Assembly: GCA_022264855.1 (NCBI GenBank)
Contig: JABYQU010000006.1
Coordinates: 930,001 to 994,000, forward strand
DNA length: 64,000 nucleotides
Reading direction: 5' to 3'
From: Lenzites betulinus
Taxonomy: Eukaryota; Basidiomycota; Agaricomycetes; Polyporales; Polyporaceae
Shown: piece by piece, positions 1 through 12,177 of the stretch
Numbering within the stretch: the first letter of the stretch is position 1
Layout: each line of letters starts with the position of its first letter
Notes under the pieces: model-generated
What the model saw: the letters and a program-made list of their open reading frames with translations, nothing else
What the model was told of the DNA's origin: nothing
Database searches by the model: none
Made by a program: the position numbers and the translations under genes

Positions 1-2
1 CA

Positions 3-647
3 GTAAACACTGCCTGTGCGTATGCGGAGATTGAGGAGGTCGAAGTCGAGAAGGCGGATGGCGACGAGGAGATGAGTCGCCGGGCGAAGCTATGGAACGG
101 CATAGCTGCGACCACGGCGGGGGGTATGCCGATGGGAGAGCATACAGGTCCGGAAGAAGGCGAGATCGACCCTCGGATGCTCTTCGAGGCTCAGAACATC
201 GCGCTCTCGATCCACGGCTTGCTGCAAGCTGAGGTGTCGAAAGGGATGGGCTCGCCGAGTGCCCCGGTACCCATGCCACCTCCGAATGTCAGCCAATCTA
301 CGCTGGCGAGCATTATCGCACGTGCCCAGCAAACCGTCGTTCTACAGGAGCAGCCCGCTCCTCCGTCTTCTTCTGCAGAGTTATCTGCACCTGAACCTCC
401 TACAGAACACCCCATGGCAGTTGATCCGCCGCCAGAACCCGCCGCCGAAGTAGCCACCGTCGCTTCGGAACACACGGAAACCCCGCTTTCTCTGTCTTGG
501 CTATCCGAGGAGCAAACCAAGCTGCTTGAGCAAGCAATTGCCCAGGCGGCTTCTGCTGCGCAGGCTCAGGCGGAGGCGGAAGCCGCGCTTGAAGAGGAGG
601 ATGAAGACTTCGATGAGGAGGAGGAGGGCGAAATGGAGCCCGAGTAA
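3..647 (+). CDS. 3' end of an unrecognised acidic-tailed protein (partial)
   Basis: The frame is open from the first bases of the window to a TAA at 645-647, so this is the C-terminal part of a gene that begins upstream. The first in-frame ATG is at 72 but is probably internal. The visible part has a short ordered-looking stretch (RMLFEAQNIALSIHGLLQAE), a Pro/Ser/Ala-rich linker, a likely helix (LSEEQTKLLEQAIAQAA followed by Ala/Gln repeats) and a very acidic terminus of Glu/Asp runs. I do not recognise the family. The acidic end suggests a nuclear or chromatin protein, but that is inference. It converges on the resolvase gene, with about 145 bp between the two stop codons. Confidence 0.6.
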   Translation, partial: VNTACAYAEIEEVEVEKADGDEEMSRRAKLWNGIAATTAGGMPMGEHTGPEEGEIDPRMLFEAQNIALSIHGLLQAEVSKGMGSPSAPVPMPPPNVSQSTLASIIARAQQTVVLQEQPAPPSSSAELSAPEPPTEHPMAVDPPPEPAAEVATVASEHTETPLSLSWLSEEQTKLLEQAIAQAASAAQAQAEAEAALEEEDEDFDEEEEGEMEPE

Positions 648-792
648 TACCCTACAAGCCTCGTCACACGCGATCCCATTTGCCGGGAGTTCATGAATCC
701 GTTATACGCGACATCCCAATAGCCAAGAATCCAACCAAGTAGTAAGTAGAAAAACACTTAATATGTACTCAAGATACACAAAACACAGATAA

Positions 793-3700
793 TCACGCAG
801 TCAGGTCTATAACATCGTGCGGGTCGTAGATACGCTGCGGCGCCCTCCGCGAGGCTGAAGCCGACGGGAGCTTAGACACTGGCAATGCCCCACTGCTGGT
901 GCCTCTCAAGGATGAGCTCGAGCTAGCACTGGAAGTCTTGCCAAGCCGCGCCCGTGCTTGCTGCAGTGGCGCGGTACCCCTGCTAGTGCTAGTGTTCCGT
1001 AGCGGCGGCGGAGGTAACGGAGGCCTCTCGTCCGACTCGGAATCGCTCGAGATAGAAATAATGCTTAGATCGGCTGGCAGGGGCGCGAGCTTGCGCGGCC
1101 TAGCTCCCAGCGGGAGCGTCTGCTTGCTTGGAGGGAGCACCCGTCTGCGGGCAGGTGATGGCGACGGCGCGCGGTCCCCCTCACCCTCCTCCTCTTCCTC
1201 CTCCTCATACCTAGTCGGAGTTGGCGACGTAAACATCGGCCGCCCCAGGGTGGTCGGTAAACGGCCTTTGCCCTTCACAGGAGACGGGGAAGGCGGCCGG
1301 CCCGCACCAAGCTCGGACTCAGACTCAGATTCTTCCTGTTCCTGCTCCTGCCGCACCGCGACGGCCTTCAGCTTCGTCTTCGACGGTGAGCCGTGCGCGT
1401 GCGACTTCCGCGGGGACTTCTGCAGCGCCCGAGTTCGCGTGCCCGCGTCCGAGTCCGACGAGAGGGCCGAGCGTGTGCGCGTGCGCACGGAGGACGACCT
1501 GGAACCGGAGCCCGACGAGGGCCCTGCGGCGGTAGTGGTAGTGAAGAGGTCCTCGTCGACGGGGGACGGCTGCGGCGCGTCGTCTGCGAAGAAGTCGAAC
1601 TCCATTGGGAATGGGCGGGGGGCGCGTGTCTTGGAGGGCGACGGCTCGGGGGCAAAGACTGAACTTGTTGACGCGGAGGCGGATGCAGAAGCAGCAGCTG
1701 GCGGACGAGCAGGGGCTGACAGCTTCGACGGCCCCGCCTTCGCGCCTTCAAGAAGGCTGAGGATCCGGCTAGCCCCCTTGCTCGGGGATGTGGACTTCGC
1801 GGCGGACGATGTGCTTGTCGCCGTTGAGGACATCCGGGAGAGATGCGGCGGCCTGGGCACCGTATCGTCATCCGAAGAGTCCGAGAGTTCCAGCGTCGGT
1901 GCTCTGTTCTGCGTGGCCGAAGGCGCGTCTTTAAACAGGTCGGCTACCCTCCCGGCGGAGCTCGCTGCCGTTTTTGCGGCCTTGGGCGGCCCCGCAGCGG
2001 TGGACTTCTTCGCGGCGTAGAACTGGTCCATTCTCTTTGTAGTCATCGTGCCCTTTGAATCATCAACGGACGCGGATTTGGTGACGGGTTTGCTAGGCTT
2101 CTTCGCTGGTGGTGGCGGCTTTGCCTTCGGAGGAGGTACTTGGGGCCTGTTCTCCTCGTCCGAGGAGTCCTTATCTTCCTCTTCTAGCAGCGCCGGCGCG
2201 CTCGCCGCCTTTGCCCTCGCCGTCGCTGGTGCAGCCTTGGACGCTGACGCAGCAGCCTTCTTGCCCTTCCCAGCACCTGCGGCCTTCGCTGCCTTCTTGT
2301 CTGCTTTCATCTTCTGCACGCCCTCGAACTCATCCACCATCTCTGGCTCGACAATTTCAACCATGCACGCCGGCAGCCAGATCCGCACGTGGCTCTCTGG
2401 GTCTGGCGGTGGCTTCTTCCCCCTCTTCTTCCCCTTCTCGTCGTCCGAGTCGCCGTCGTCGTCATCGTCGTCGGACAGGTCCGGAGGGAAAGCCGTGCGC
2501 AAGCCCTTAAGGCCGCCCTCGCACAGGCGCACGAGCTGTGCGGGTGCGATCTCCAGTCGGTACTCGAGGACGTTGTCGGTAGAGGGATGTTGCCGCGAGG
2601 AGTGTATCTTCACAATGAGCGGGTTGTCGTCTTCATCTTCGTCCTCTTCATCTAAGGTGGTCGCTTGGCGTGCGTGTGGAGAGTCAAGTTTCATCGTCGA
2701 AAAGTGCCTCGCGATCATGCTGGACGGGGTCCCGGGCACCACCCGGGACTCCTTGCCGTTCTTGCGGGGAGTCGAAGGTACGCCTCCAACCCCGGCGCCT
2801 CTGGCGGCAAGCAGCGCATCCTTCCTATCCTTCAAAATCGCTGCACGCCGCAAGATACGGAGCACTGCGGCGGGCCACAGAACCGTCCTGAACCGCTTAA
2901 TGATGATCTCCTTCACCCCCCACTCAAAGTACATCTCGCACAACGCCGCGATCTTGCCCAGGTCCGGCTCCTTGTCCCAGTCCACTACCGCGTTCTTGTG
3001 TGCCAGCCCCTTCGCCTCGGACGTCACTGGAGTCGTGTACGCGAGCACAACGTCCACGCTCGGGAAGTCATCTGGAACCGAGCGCGCGAGCTTCGGGCTC
3101 TTGCGCGGGAGGTGTCCGCGCGCATTCGTGCGCAACTCCGTGCGGATCTCGTCGCGCCACCCGTCCAGAAATGTTTCGAGCTCCTCGCGCGACTTCGTGC
3201 GGGCCGCTTGGAGAAGCGTGTCACCGAATCCGCACTTCGCGAGCCCGTGCGCGAGCGCGACGCCGCATCCGTCTAGGCCCTCCTGGCAGTAGTCACCCCC
3301 GCGCAGGATGCCGATCAGGATGAGGCCGCCCTGAGTGAGCTGGATGTCCTCGCGGTTGAGAATGTCCGAGGAGCGGTATATCATGACGTGGTTTCCATCT
3401 TCCCGGCCAGCAGTGTTCTTCAATTGGTGGGCGCGGTTCCCAGACAGCGTCGCGCTCGGGCTGTGGCGCATTCAGAGGACGTCACGGGAAAAATAAGAAG
3501 GGCAGCACTAACTTGCGAAGGACTGTCCTAGCGCCGAAGAGGAAAGTATCGACGTCGTCAGAGAGGACCGCGTCAATTACTCCGATGCGGTTGAGGTACG
3601 CAAGCTCGGCCTCCGCCTCTCCGGGAGCCTGTTCAGTTCATTCATCAGTTCATCACGCGAGTTAGCTACCCTGAGAAATATGAGCCACTAGCCATTCTCC

Positions 3701-4115
3701 ACTCAAACCCGAACGCAGTGATGATCTCCTGCATACCCTGGACCATCCAGTGGTTCTTCCCCGTAATCCGCTTCCCGCGCTTGATGTCCGGACGCTTAGG
3801 ACCATCGAACACAAACAGCGGTAGAAAGGGCATAGTCATCAGACGTGCGCAGCGAAAGAAGAGCGTCCTGAGCTCCGGGTTTTCGCCCTCACGCCCGTAG
3901 GTGGCATGGTAAAACCATATGCTCGCGTCGATGCCGACGCGGAAGCCGCGCTTTCCGTCCGGGTTCGCCTCAAACCCGTCCTCTACGGAGAGGTGGGTGA
4001 GGGATCGCGGTTTGCCTGCTGGCCGCAGGATCTAGTGAAAACCCCTCAGTCTCTAAAACTGCTGCGAGCGACAGCATGTTCAGACACGCACATCCCAAAG
4101 GCCTGGAACGCCCAT
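793..4115 (-). CDS. YEN1: GEN1/YEN1-type Holliday-junction resolvase (XPG/Rad2 family)
   Basis: Four exons close in phase: 4092-4115, 3693-4031, 3513-3628 and 793-3460, giving 1048 aa. It begins MGVPGLWDILRPAGK, the conserved N-terminus of XPG nucleases. The XPG-N region has GIDASIWFYH and FVFDGPKRP. The XPG-I region has the acidic signatures APGEAEAELAYL and LSDDVDTFLFG. The helix-two-turn-helix region has GGLILIGILRGGDYC. All expected metal-binding acids are therefore present. Family knowledge: GEN1/Yen1 cuts four-way DNA junctions symmetrically during repair and meiosis. The C-terminal ~550 aa are disordered, with acidic, Ser/Pro and basic stretches and many S/T-P sites, consistent with CDK control as in yeast Yen1. 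Two SUMO-interaction-like motifs occur near the end (IISISSDSES and the terminal VIDLTA). Intron 2 must use a GC donor to keep the frame. Confidence 0.9.
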
Positions 4116-5071
4116 TTATCCAATATCAAAGCACGCTGATGGAGCCCAGCACAAGAAAGAAACACAGAATGTAAGATCTTGAGGAGATAGAATGTGAGTT
4201 CGAACGAGTCCGCGCTCGCTTCGACCAGACGTGGTTCAAGGCTCTGGCGCCTAAGGTCAGACGCGTGACAAACGCGTTACAGTTCGCGACTCATTTGCGC
4301 ACGCGTCGCGTCGCGACGCGTCTAGTCATGTGTGCGCGTTAGGGTTTCGATGCAGCAGCACAACAAAATTTTGTTCATGGTTGACCGCAGTCTCTGAGGT
4401 AGCTGAGGTGGCATGTTGTGGATAAAGTGACGAATTCCGAATGTCTCTGCACTTGTGCAACGACTAGATGGGGGTTTACCTGACGCGTACCCTGCCCCTA
4501 AGTATGTTGTAATTTACAGCAAGTCTGAGGTACGGAATATGCAGTAGGCTGGGTAAAAGTGGTCTAGCAACGTGAAAGCTGCACTGGGCCTGACAGACTC
4601 GGTATACACATTTTGGGGCATACTATGGTGGCAGTCCACATAATTTTGGCCGACTACTTACCTACCAATTCCCGTACAATTTCCGTAGAGCAGGAAATCG
4701 AGTCGCTCGAGCGCTGTGTGAGCGATACATAGACAGCAAATCTCCCAAGTGTGAGCTATACCCGCGCTGCCTGCAGCTGGTGAGCACTTCAGTCTTAGTC
4801 TGAGAGTCTCGAGCGGCGTAGTCTATGGCTCTTATCAGATAAGATCGCGAGTAACAAGTACCGCGAGACGGCCAACGTTGATCGATCGATCATCCTCTTC
4901 CCTCTTACCCTCGGTTCGTTACTGAAGGTACTGAACATCCGCGAGCAAGCTCGCTCGTACTGCTGTGTTCATAATGCTAAACGACATGTAGTCAAGTACT
5001 GCACAAAACGGTGAGTGGATCCTCCGGATCCTGAATAGCTGCCGACGATCCGCAAATATTGACTGTCCGAC
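4116..5071 (+). other. Intergenic, upstream of the resolvase gene
   Basis: About 950 bp with no coding signal I can support. It holds the resolvase promoter side and the 3' flank of the next minus-strand gene. Around 4260-4340 there are several CGCG-rich hexamers (ACGCGT-like), which could be MluI-box-type cell-cycle sites. That is only a suggestion from the motif. Confidence 0.5.
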
Positions 5072-6261
5072 CTAGACGAAGCTCCCAAAGGTATCCCCTC
5101 CCGTATTCCCCCCATGCTGGGAAACGAGCCCGTCGAGACCGGATACCCCAAACCAATCAACTTGGTCCATGTACGTGGCTCCAATGCCCGAGGAGTACAG
5201 GTCCGTCGCAGTCGTGTTCATGTCCCAATCCACTCCACTGGATGTCATCGAGGATGCCTCGTAGTCCCAGTATGCTGCAGCCATGGGCTCAGAGCCCCAA
5301 CTCGCCTGATTGAAGGGCGGATCACTGGAGAAGTCTATCTCGGGGTTCAGTGGGGCTCCATTGAAAGTACAATAGGCTGTGGGGACAGGCTCGAAGCCCG
5401 AGGTTGCCTGTTGATAAGGGCGATCACAGGTGAAGCTTGGGTGGTGGTACCATGTCGGTGTTGTGTCTTCGACCCAACCGCTCTGAGCTTGGATTGGATG
5501 ATCGTCTACCCCGCAGTGTGGTATCCAGTTCAAATTGTAGAGGGCCTCGTCAGCACCCACATAAGTGCTCCACTCACTCGGTGTAGTGATAGTCGGCAGG
5601 CTGTAATCGGATTGGCTGTGTGTATTGGAAGTACACAGCCCGATTGGATTGCAGCCAAATTGGTGCTGCATGGCTTGTGCTGCACCGTTGTCTGGAAGTT
5701 TAATCGTGTTGTGTGCTTCCTCTATGCCCGGCATGTGCCATGGCGAGAAAAGGGGCACAACTTGACCAAAAGCGTTTATGGCTGGCCCTGGTGGTGAAGG
5801 ATCCATGCACCATGTGTCTGGGTCGTTGTGGAACATATCCCAAGGAGGATTTCCTGAGACCATGGATTGTTGTATCCCGAGTGCATCCGGCCCCTCGCTA
5901 GAGTAGGGTATGTGGTCGTCATACATGAGTGGCTGCTCTTGTAGAGCGGCCGGGTACAAATGATATGAGGGTGCCCTTTCTGGATCCCAGGGGCATGCCA
6001 GATCGCCACAACTGTTGAGGAAGCCACATGGTGGGGGCAGATGGGCATGCTGGCTGGGATGTGTATGGGGAAGGTGGTGTTCGATGTCCTATCAAATATT
6101 CTTGTCAGTGACTGCTCATTGTGGACAGGCTGGCAGTCTTTCGACTCAAATACCTGTACAGGAATGTCTGATGGCTCTGACCACCGTGGTTCAACCCATG
6201 GCCTCGGTGGCGTTGCAGGCTCAGGCTCTCCAATGCAATCGATGACAGGCCCAATATCCAT
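5072..6261 (-). CDS. Uncharacterised two-exon protein
   Basis: Exon 1 (6154-6261) begins MDIGPVIDCIGEPEP. It joins in phase 0, across a 65-nt intron (6089-6153), to exon 2 (5072-6088), giving about 374 aa. I do not recognise the family. The start of exon 2 is His/Pro/Cys-rich (DIEHHLPHTHPSQHAHLPPP, then CGFLNSCGDLACPWD), which could bind metal. The rest is rich in Pro, Tyr, Trp, Gln and acidic residues with no membrane segment, as in transcription-factor activation regions. The start codon is the first ATG that gives a clean exon. It is transcribed in the same direction as its neighbours. Function unknown. Confidence 0.55.
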
Positions 6262-8213
6262 TGTGAAAAATAGCTCACGGCCCTATGTCCATTCAGCGGT
6301 GTGGTGTTACCAACGTGCTGTTCCACACTACCTCTGAAGTTTTTATCTTCTCTTCCAACCATTTGGCAGGTGGCTTATAGTTGCGGCGCCGGGACTTCGT
6401 GTGTCTTGGTGCTCTCGTCGCTAGCATGACGGTGGATTGCAATAAATTGAAGTATGTATGGACAGGACAGATGCTTTATGGCTGTAGAGCAGGTGCAGGG
6501 GGCAGAGCAAGACCGTGTTCTGTATGTTTCTGGTGGATTATCAGGCAGGGACACCTGCGTCTGCTCCCGTGATATCGCTGCGCAGGCCCCCACTATTGGC
6601 GAGTATTGATGTGTTGGGAAGGTCCTCGGAAATATACGCGAACATTTACAGGCTGCTTCTCTATAGACTATCGACGCCACCGGTGAACCATCCAGAGGAC
6701 GTGCCGCCCATATACACGGAGAAAGCGGATGTATTCCACGTGAACACGGTCGCCCTGAGCTCGTGAAGCTTCGAAGAACCACTGTCGGTGCTCTATCCCA
6801 TACTCCGCAGTCCGCGGGGAAGGCTGATGAGTTCCTGAGTTCAAGTTCCTGGACCCATCTTCGTTCAAGTCCCAACGACCCCCGACTTGGACATGAACAG
6901 CGAGTCGAGTCATTATGACTCTGCACCCTGCGAGCGAGTCCGTTAACGTTGTATCTGTTCTGCGTTCCTGTGGCACACATTCATCATAGCCGCACCACCC
7001 CCTCCGGGCATCCACTTGCCGATCCTCGTAACGTCGGCGAACGATCCTTTCTCCACTAGCTGAGCTCACAAACTAAACAACAATTCACGACAGGCTCAGC
7101 TATGGACCGAGTTCACTAAGCAGAGTAGCACGCCACCGTCCCAGCGGTATGTCTCAGGACCGAAACGAGCAGAACGCATCCGCGCCGCCGCTCTGCAAGT
7201 ACTTACGCCACATCTGCGTCTTCTCGTATCATTTGTCAGAATATGAGTGTGTTTTATCAGTGCGACACTCACTGACTCGACCCTGGTCGAGGTATTCATA
7301 AAGCACGTCTGTGATTGCACAAGCATCTCACCAACCGATGTATAACACAATAACTATAGTACACTCGTACAAGGTATGCAAGACTCGGCCGAGCACGGAC
7401 AGATCCGGAGCGAAGCGGGGCGGACGAACGACGACGACGACGACTACGCGCGCGCAACCGGCTGCGGGCGCACGAGGCGAGAGCGAAAGCAAGAGCGAGG
7501 GCGAACGCGGGGCGCCGCCACGGACGGGGGAGCAAGCATACGTGCAGGCATACGAGGTCCAAGACGTGACTGGGTCGTTGCACATGCAGGCCCCTACAGG
7601 CCTGGTACTTCGGGAGAGGGACCTTTGGAGGCCGACAAGGGATTAGGGAGCGGTAAGGTAATGCAGGGTGGGGTTGGTAGTGGTGCGGGTGGGGGTGCGG
7701 GTGGGAGGGATGATGGTGCAGGAGGATGGGAGTGGTATGTACGATCACATGCGCAGCGGCGGAAGAAAGCAATATCGACGCGGACGCGCATGGAATACGG
7801 GGGAGCTGTACGACGATTGATGCGATGAGTATTTGTTGTTTGTTGACTGGTGCTGTTGCAATTGCTGCGATGATTATGCGAGGGGATGGCGGCGACGATA
7901 ACGACGACGTGGGGTTCATATGCGATGTGTGTTTGCGAAGGCGAAATGTTGGCCTTGATTTCTTGAGAGTGTGAGGAAGAGACGGAGAGGGCAGAAGGAC
8001 AAGAGAACAAGAGAGACTCAGCGGCGCCTGGGCGCGCTTGATGGATACAGGGTATCGGCGGTTTTGACGTCGACCCACGCATGGACAAAAGGGCGTGGGG
8101 GGTTGCGAGGAAGCGAGGCTGCCGCAAGAACGCCAGAAGACCAGAGCGTTGCTTCGCAGGTTTCCACACCCTCGGAACGGGGCGTACCGCACAAGGACGC
8201 GATAGGGGATACA
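6262..8213 (+). other. Long intergenic interval with G-rich stretch
   Basis: Nearly 2 kb between the unknown gene and the stop of the Cid1-like gene. Both strands have open frames (for example 7296-8192 and 7594-8214 on minus), but these are Arg/Pro/Ser-rich low-complexity frames without recognisable domains, so I leave them out. The plus strand around 7660-7730 has repeated GGGTG/GCGGGT runs, which could form a G-quadruplex and probably lies in the 3' UTR of the Cid1-like gene. Confidence 0.45.
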
Positions 8214-11200
8214 CTATCGCCCAACAGCAGAAGCAGACTGAGCGTCTTCAGCCTGAGACGCAACAACAGCCGGAGAAGGAGACTGCGCAGCCTCCGCACC
8301 TCTCTCCATCCCGGAGGTCTTGTCGCCAGACAGTGGCGTCACCGAGATAGCCTGGGCGGCGCCTGACGCCTCCGTCGACGCCTCCCGGACCTGAGGCTCA
8401 GCCACAACATCCACCTGCGCCTTCTCCTGCGAAACTGTCGGACCCAGGCTCAAATGAGCTCCATCCGGGCCAGGCGTCGGCGTTCCCACCTCATCGCCCG
8501 ACCCGCGCCCATCTAGCGGCAGTGGCGCAGATGCGTCTAACAGGGCCACCGGGCTGAGCGGGCTCAGGACACCCGCATCCACATCCACGTCCGCGCCGCC
8601 CGCCCCGCTCTTCGCCTCGCTCCGCGCGGGCGACGGCGGGGACGTCGACAGCGGCGAGCACGACGGCGCGTACTGCGAGCTCGCGCACGACATCGGGGGC
8701 GACGCGCTCCCCGACCCGGACGAGTGCGACGCGAACGGGGAGGACGAGCGCGCGCCCGTCTGTCCCGCCTCTGCCGCCTGCTGCTGCTGCTGCTGCTGCT
8801 GCTCTTTGGTCGCCTGCATCTGCGCGTGCAGAGCGCCCCCAGTGAGCATGCGCGGGTCGCTTGCCGCCAGCGCGCGCTCGCGGTCCGCGCGCAGCCGCGG
8901 CGGGAGGTTCACCGGGCTCAGCCTCGGGCTGGGATACTGCTGCTGCGCGTACGCGTACGGGTGCGGCGGCGTGCGCTGTGAGGGGATGAAAGGCGGCGAG
9001 CGAGAACGCGAGTGCGACGGGGAATGTCGGGGGCCGAGCGTCGTGCCGGAAATTGGGGCAGGGAAGTGGGGCACGTTCGCAGGGGGTGTCGGCGCGGTGA
9101 TAGTCGCGTTCGAATGCGAATGGTGATGAGAGTACACCCGCTCACCGCGACTGGACATGGGAGACGGCGGCGCCGGGGACTCTGAGGGCAACCGCGAGGG
9201 GCCAGCAACCGGCTGCTCCATCGTGGCCTCGGTCACTGACGCACGGCGGATGGTAATCGGGATGTTGTTCGGCGACGGCGGCGAGCGACTCCGGCTTCTA
9301 CTTCTACTCCTGCTACGGCTGGAGCCTCTGCTAGCATGGTGGCCGTTCCCCATGTATGACTGCATCCGTTCGTACTGAGCCGTGGGCGATGCAAATTGCG
9401 ACTGTGGGCTCGAGCACCCCGAGTTGGTGCGATACATCCGGTCGCGACTTTGCGGGGGAATCGCCTCGTAATAGACGTTGCCGCTGTTCTGCAAGTGTTC
9501 CGCAGCTTGCAGGACATAGCGTGGCGCAGTGTATTGCACCGGGGGCGAGATGTGCGTCTGGTAGGCCGCCGCTGCCAGATGGTTGGGGAGGACTACGGGC
9601 ATGGTGGGGAGCGAGAAGCGGTTAACGTTCCGCACGGGGAACGACATGGATCGTCGTGGAGTGTCCATCCGTGGGGGAGGCGTGAAGCCCTCGTTCCGGT
9701 CTCCAGGCGTCGCACGGCCTCCTGTACTCGCCTGATTTGCGGCCGCCTGCTGCGCCAACCGGGACGACGGGCGTCCCCGCAGTCGAGAGATCATCTTCAC
9801 ATCGATGCCACCCTCCATTCGGGAGTTGACCGGCAAGGGTGGGCTGGGGTTAGACGCTGCGACTTCGTATCCATATTGTTGTTGAAGGGCCAACTGTTGT
9901 TGCTGCAGAGCAGCGAGCGACATTTCGCGGAGTTCGCGACTGCGGTAGACAGCACCCTCCTCAACGTATGACTGGACAGAGCGCACATCATCAGACTCCG
10001 CGATGGACTGCCGCTCGTCGTCCGTATGCGTCTCGCTGTTGTTCGACGATGCGTATGCATGTTCGCGAGAGCGATGGGCCCCAGAAGCCGTCGCCAGCGC
10101 AAGACTGCGACCGAAACGGTCCTCAAATGCCGATCGGTCCTCCTCGGGGGCTTCGGGAGGGGGCGGGCTTGTCCACTTCCCACGGATCGGCGCCATATGG
10201 TCGAGCTTATCGACCGGCAAACGGAGGGGCGCGCTGTTCACAGTGGAATGATCAGGGGATTCGCGTGGAGACAGAGGCGACGGCGAGGCAGGGGAGGACA
10301 GGCCATGTGCTGATGTCTTCGTCGGCGACGCAACCTCCTCAGGTGCGGGAACCGTGAACCCAACTGGGTGCTGAGGATTACTACCAACCGTGTATGGCGT
10401 TTGAGGGGGTATCGACGTGAGCCGCGGTGGGTTATTGGAAGACCTTGGCCGTGTAGGCGGAGGACCGAGGGTCTCGTCCTTCCGCTCTTCGCAAAGTTCC
10501 GCCAGAGCAAGAATGGCGCGGTCGGGGCGCGCCTGCAATATACGCGACGCTCGCATAAACTCTCCCCGGATCTGTGCGGACGTGTCGGTAAATGTTGATG
10601 CAGTGGAGCAAGGTCACTTACGGTATATAGGCCGTCCTTCGTGACGCATCGCGCGACATTGAAGTCGGTCTCGAACGGATCCTACAAAAACATTAGCAAA
10701 GCTTGCGTCGTTCATGACAGCTATCCACACACCTCTATACAAAGACGATTCCGTTCTCGCCCAGTTCCGTAATCCTGCGAGCATATCCGATGAGCAGGCT
10801 GCTTCACATAGGGATCCCCGCAAGCTTACTTCGCTCAACCAGCCTTTGGCATCTTTCTTGAGAAGGCCTGCTCGAATCGAGGCTACACCAGTATTGTAAG
10901 CAAAGTCGCGAGAATAAAACTTGTAGAAATCAATCAAGCTGATGATAGCGCGTCAATAAAGCCAACGGAGAAAACAAATAAGCATACGAACAGTTCAGCG
11001 ACCGTATCAGTATTCGATGACTTCCATCGCTGCCGTAGAAGCTCTATGTCATCGAAGAACCTGCATATAGTCAGCATCGTGCATTTGTATGATTAGGATT
11101 GAGCTGCGGCATCATTACCATATGTTATATCCATTTAGATGAGATTCTTCCTGCAGCACAGTGTCAGTAGGGCGCTGGGCACCTGGAGCTGTGCACGTAC

Positions 11201-12177
11201 TTCTTTGATAGGCCGCAGAGGCGGCATTTGCTGTAGGTTAGGAAGGACTGGCGGGTTCTTGACATGTACGAGGAAGTAGATTACAAGCAGGACATAGCCA
11301 TATGATGACAGAGTGCCCTTGTACGGCGAGTTGATTTTGCTAGGGAACATCAGCGGTGTGGCCCTCCGTCGGGGCTACATGCAGGGACCTACCGCCGTTT
11401 GCTCCACACTTTGACTGTTATACAGGTGCTCAGCGAAGGTGTTGATGGGACCAGAAGGCCAGGACTTACGGAAGAGCACCATCGTGCGCACTCGGGCGGG
11501 GTCAATAGAGGCATAGCACATCAACAGTCGTGTATTCTCGAGAGCGAGCCTGTTCTCAAACCCGATGTCGCACGCAATACCGAAGGGCAATGCGGGGGAC
11601 GGGTTGAGGGTGAGCTTGACGATCGGTATTCGAGCGTGGGGGAGCGGCTTGACGTAGAATTTCGTCTCTATAGTGCGTCCGGTGGGTTTGTCGATCGTAG
11701 TACACACACTGGACTCGGAGCACGCGGCGTACCTCGTTCCAAGAGATCTCCGACCATGGTGACAAGATCGGCAGCATTGAGGCGCTCCCCAGATTCAATG
11801 AGGCAGCAGAGATCCATGTCTTGGTCGCAGATACAGATCAGCAGTCCGTCGGGACATGGACTCCGCGGAAGTAACATACCTGAGTTCTTGAGGCTGAAGC
11901 CGTTTGCAGAACTGCCAAAGGAGAGCAGATTGCTCTTTGGCTCGATAGTGCGGATGAGACGTTCGAGAAGCTTGCGGACGTCCTCCTTGACGGCCATCTC
12001 CTCCGTAGTGGGGAGGAGCTGGACGACGAACTCGAAGAGACATTGGGAGAAGTCGGTGATGAAGCGCTGCCGCGATATGAGGCGGCGATGCTGCTGGGGG
12101 GGAGAGTTCGGGTCAAGGAACTGCTGGCGAGGGGATTGCTGGAGGGAGCTGGAGGGAGAGGCGAAGGTAGTAGCCAT
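8214..12177 (-). CDS. Cid1-family cytoplasmic poly(A)/poly(U) RNA polymerase
   Basis: Eleven exons close in phase: 11880-12177, 11733-11819, 11470-11667, 11393-11414, 11201-11339, 11119-11150, 10992-11060, 10830-10938, 10733-10774, 10622-10681 and 8214-10571. The product is 1137 aa. The nucleotidyltransferase core has GSSANGFSLKNSDMDLC, assembled across the first intron, with the two catalytic Asp. The third Asp lies in FGIACDIGFENRLALENT. The PAP-associated domain follows (INSPYKGTLSSYGYVLLVIY, then GYNIWFFDDIELLRQRW and LCIEDPFETDFNVARCVT). The family adds A or U tails to RNA 3' ends without a template. The last exon adds about 780 disordered residues with RS-type repeats (RSRSRSRSRS) and a polyGln run, suggesting condensate or splice-factor association. 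An earlier in-frame ATG at 12453 is possible, but MATTFA at 12177 fits better. Confidence 0.92.
8778..8803 (+). repeat. CAG/CTG microsatellite encoding polyGln
   Basis: A run of CTG triplets on the plus strand encodes eight or so consecutive Gln (KEQQQQQQQQAAEAG) in the disordered tail of the Cid1-like protein. Such tracts are length-variable. Confidence 0.85.

Noticed and set aside
899..3292. Long plus-strand frames (373 and 414 codons) opposite the resolvase
   Set aside because: They are Ser/Gly/Asp low-complexity shadows of the Ser/Asp-rich tail of the XPG-family protein on the minus strand.
5114..5797. 227-codon plus-strand frame
   Set aside because: Antisense to the better-supported two-exon minus-strand gene, and it has no domain.
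7296..8214. Minus-strand frames of 298 and 206 codons downstream of the Cid1-like gene
   Set aside because: Composition is that of translated G/C-rich UTR (Arg, Pro, Ser, His). No splice sites link them to a gene.
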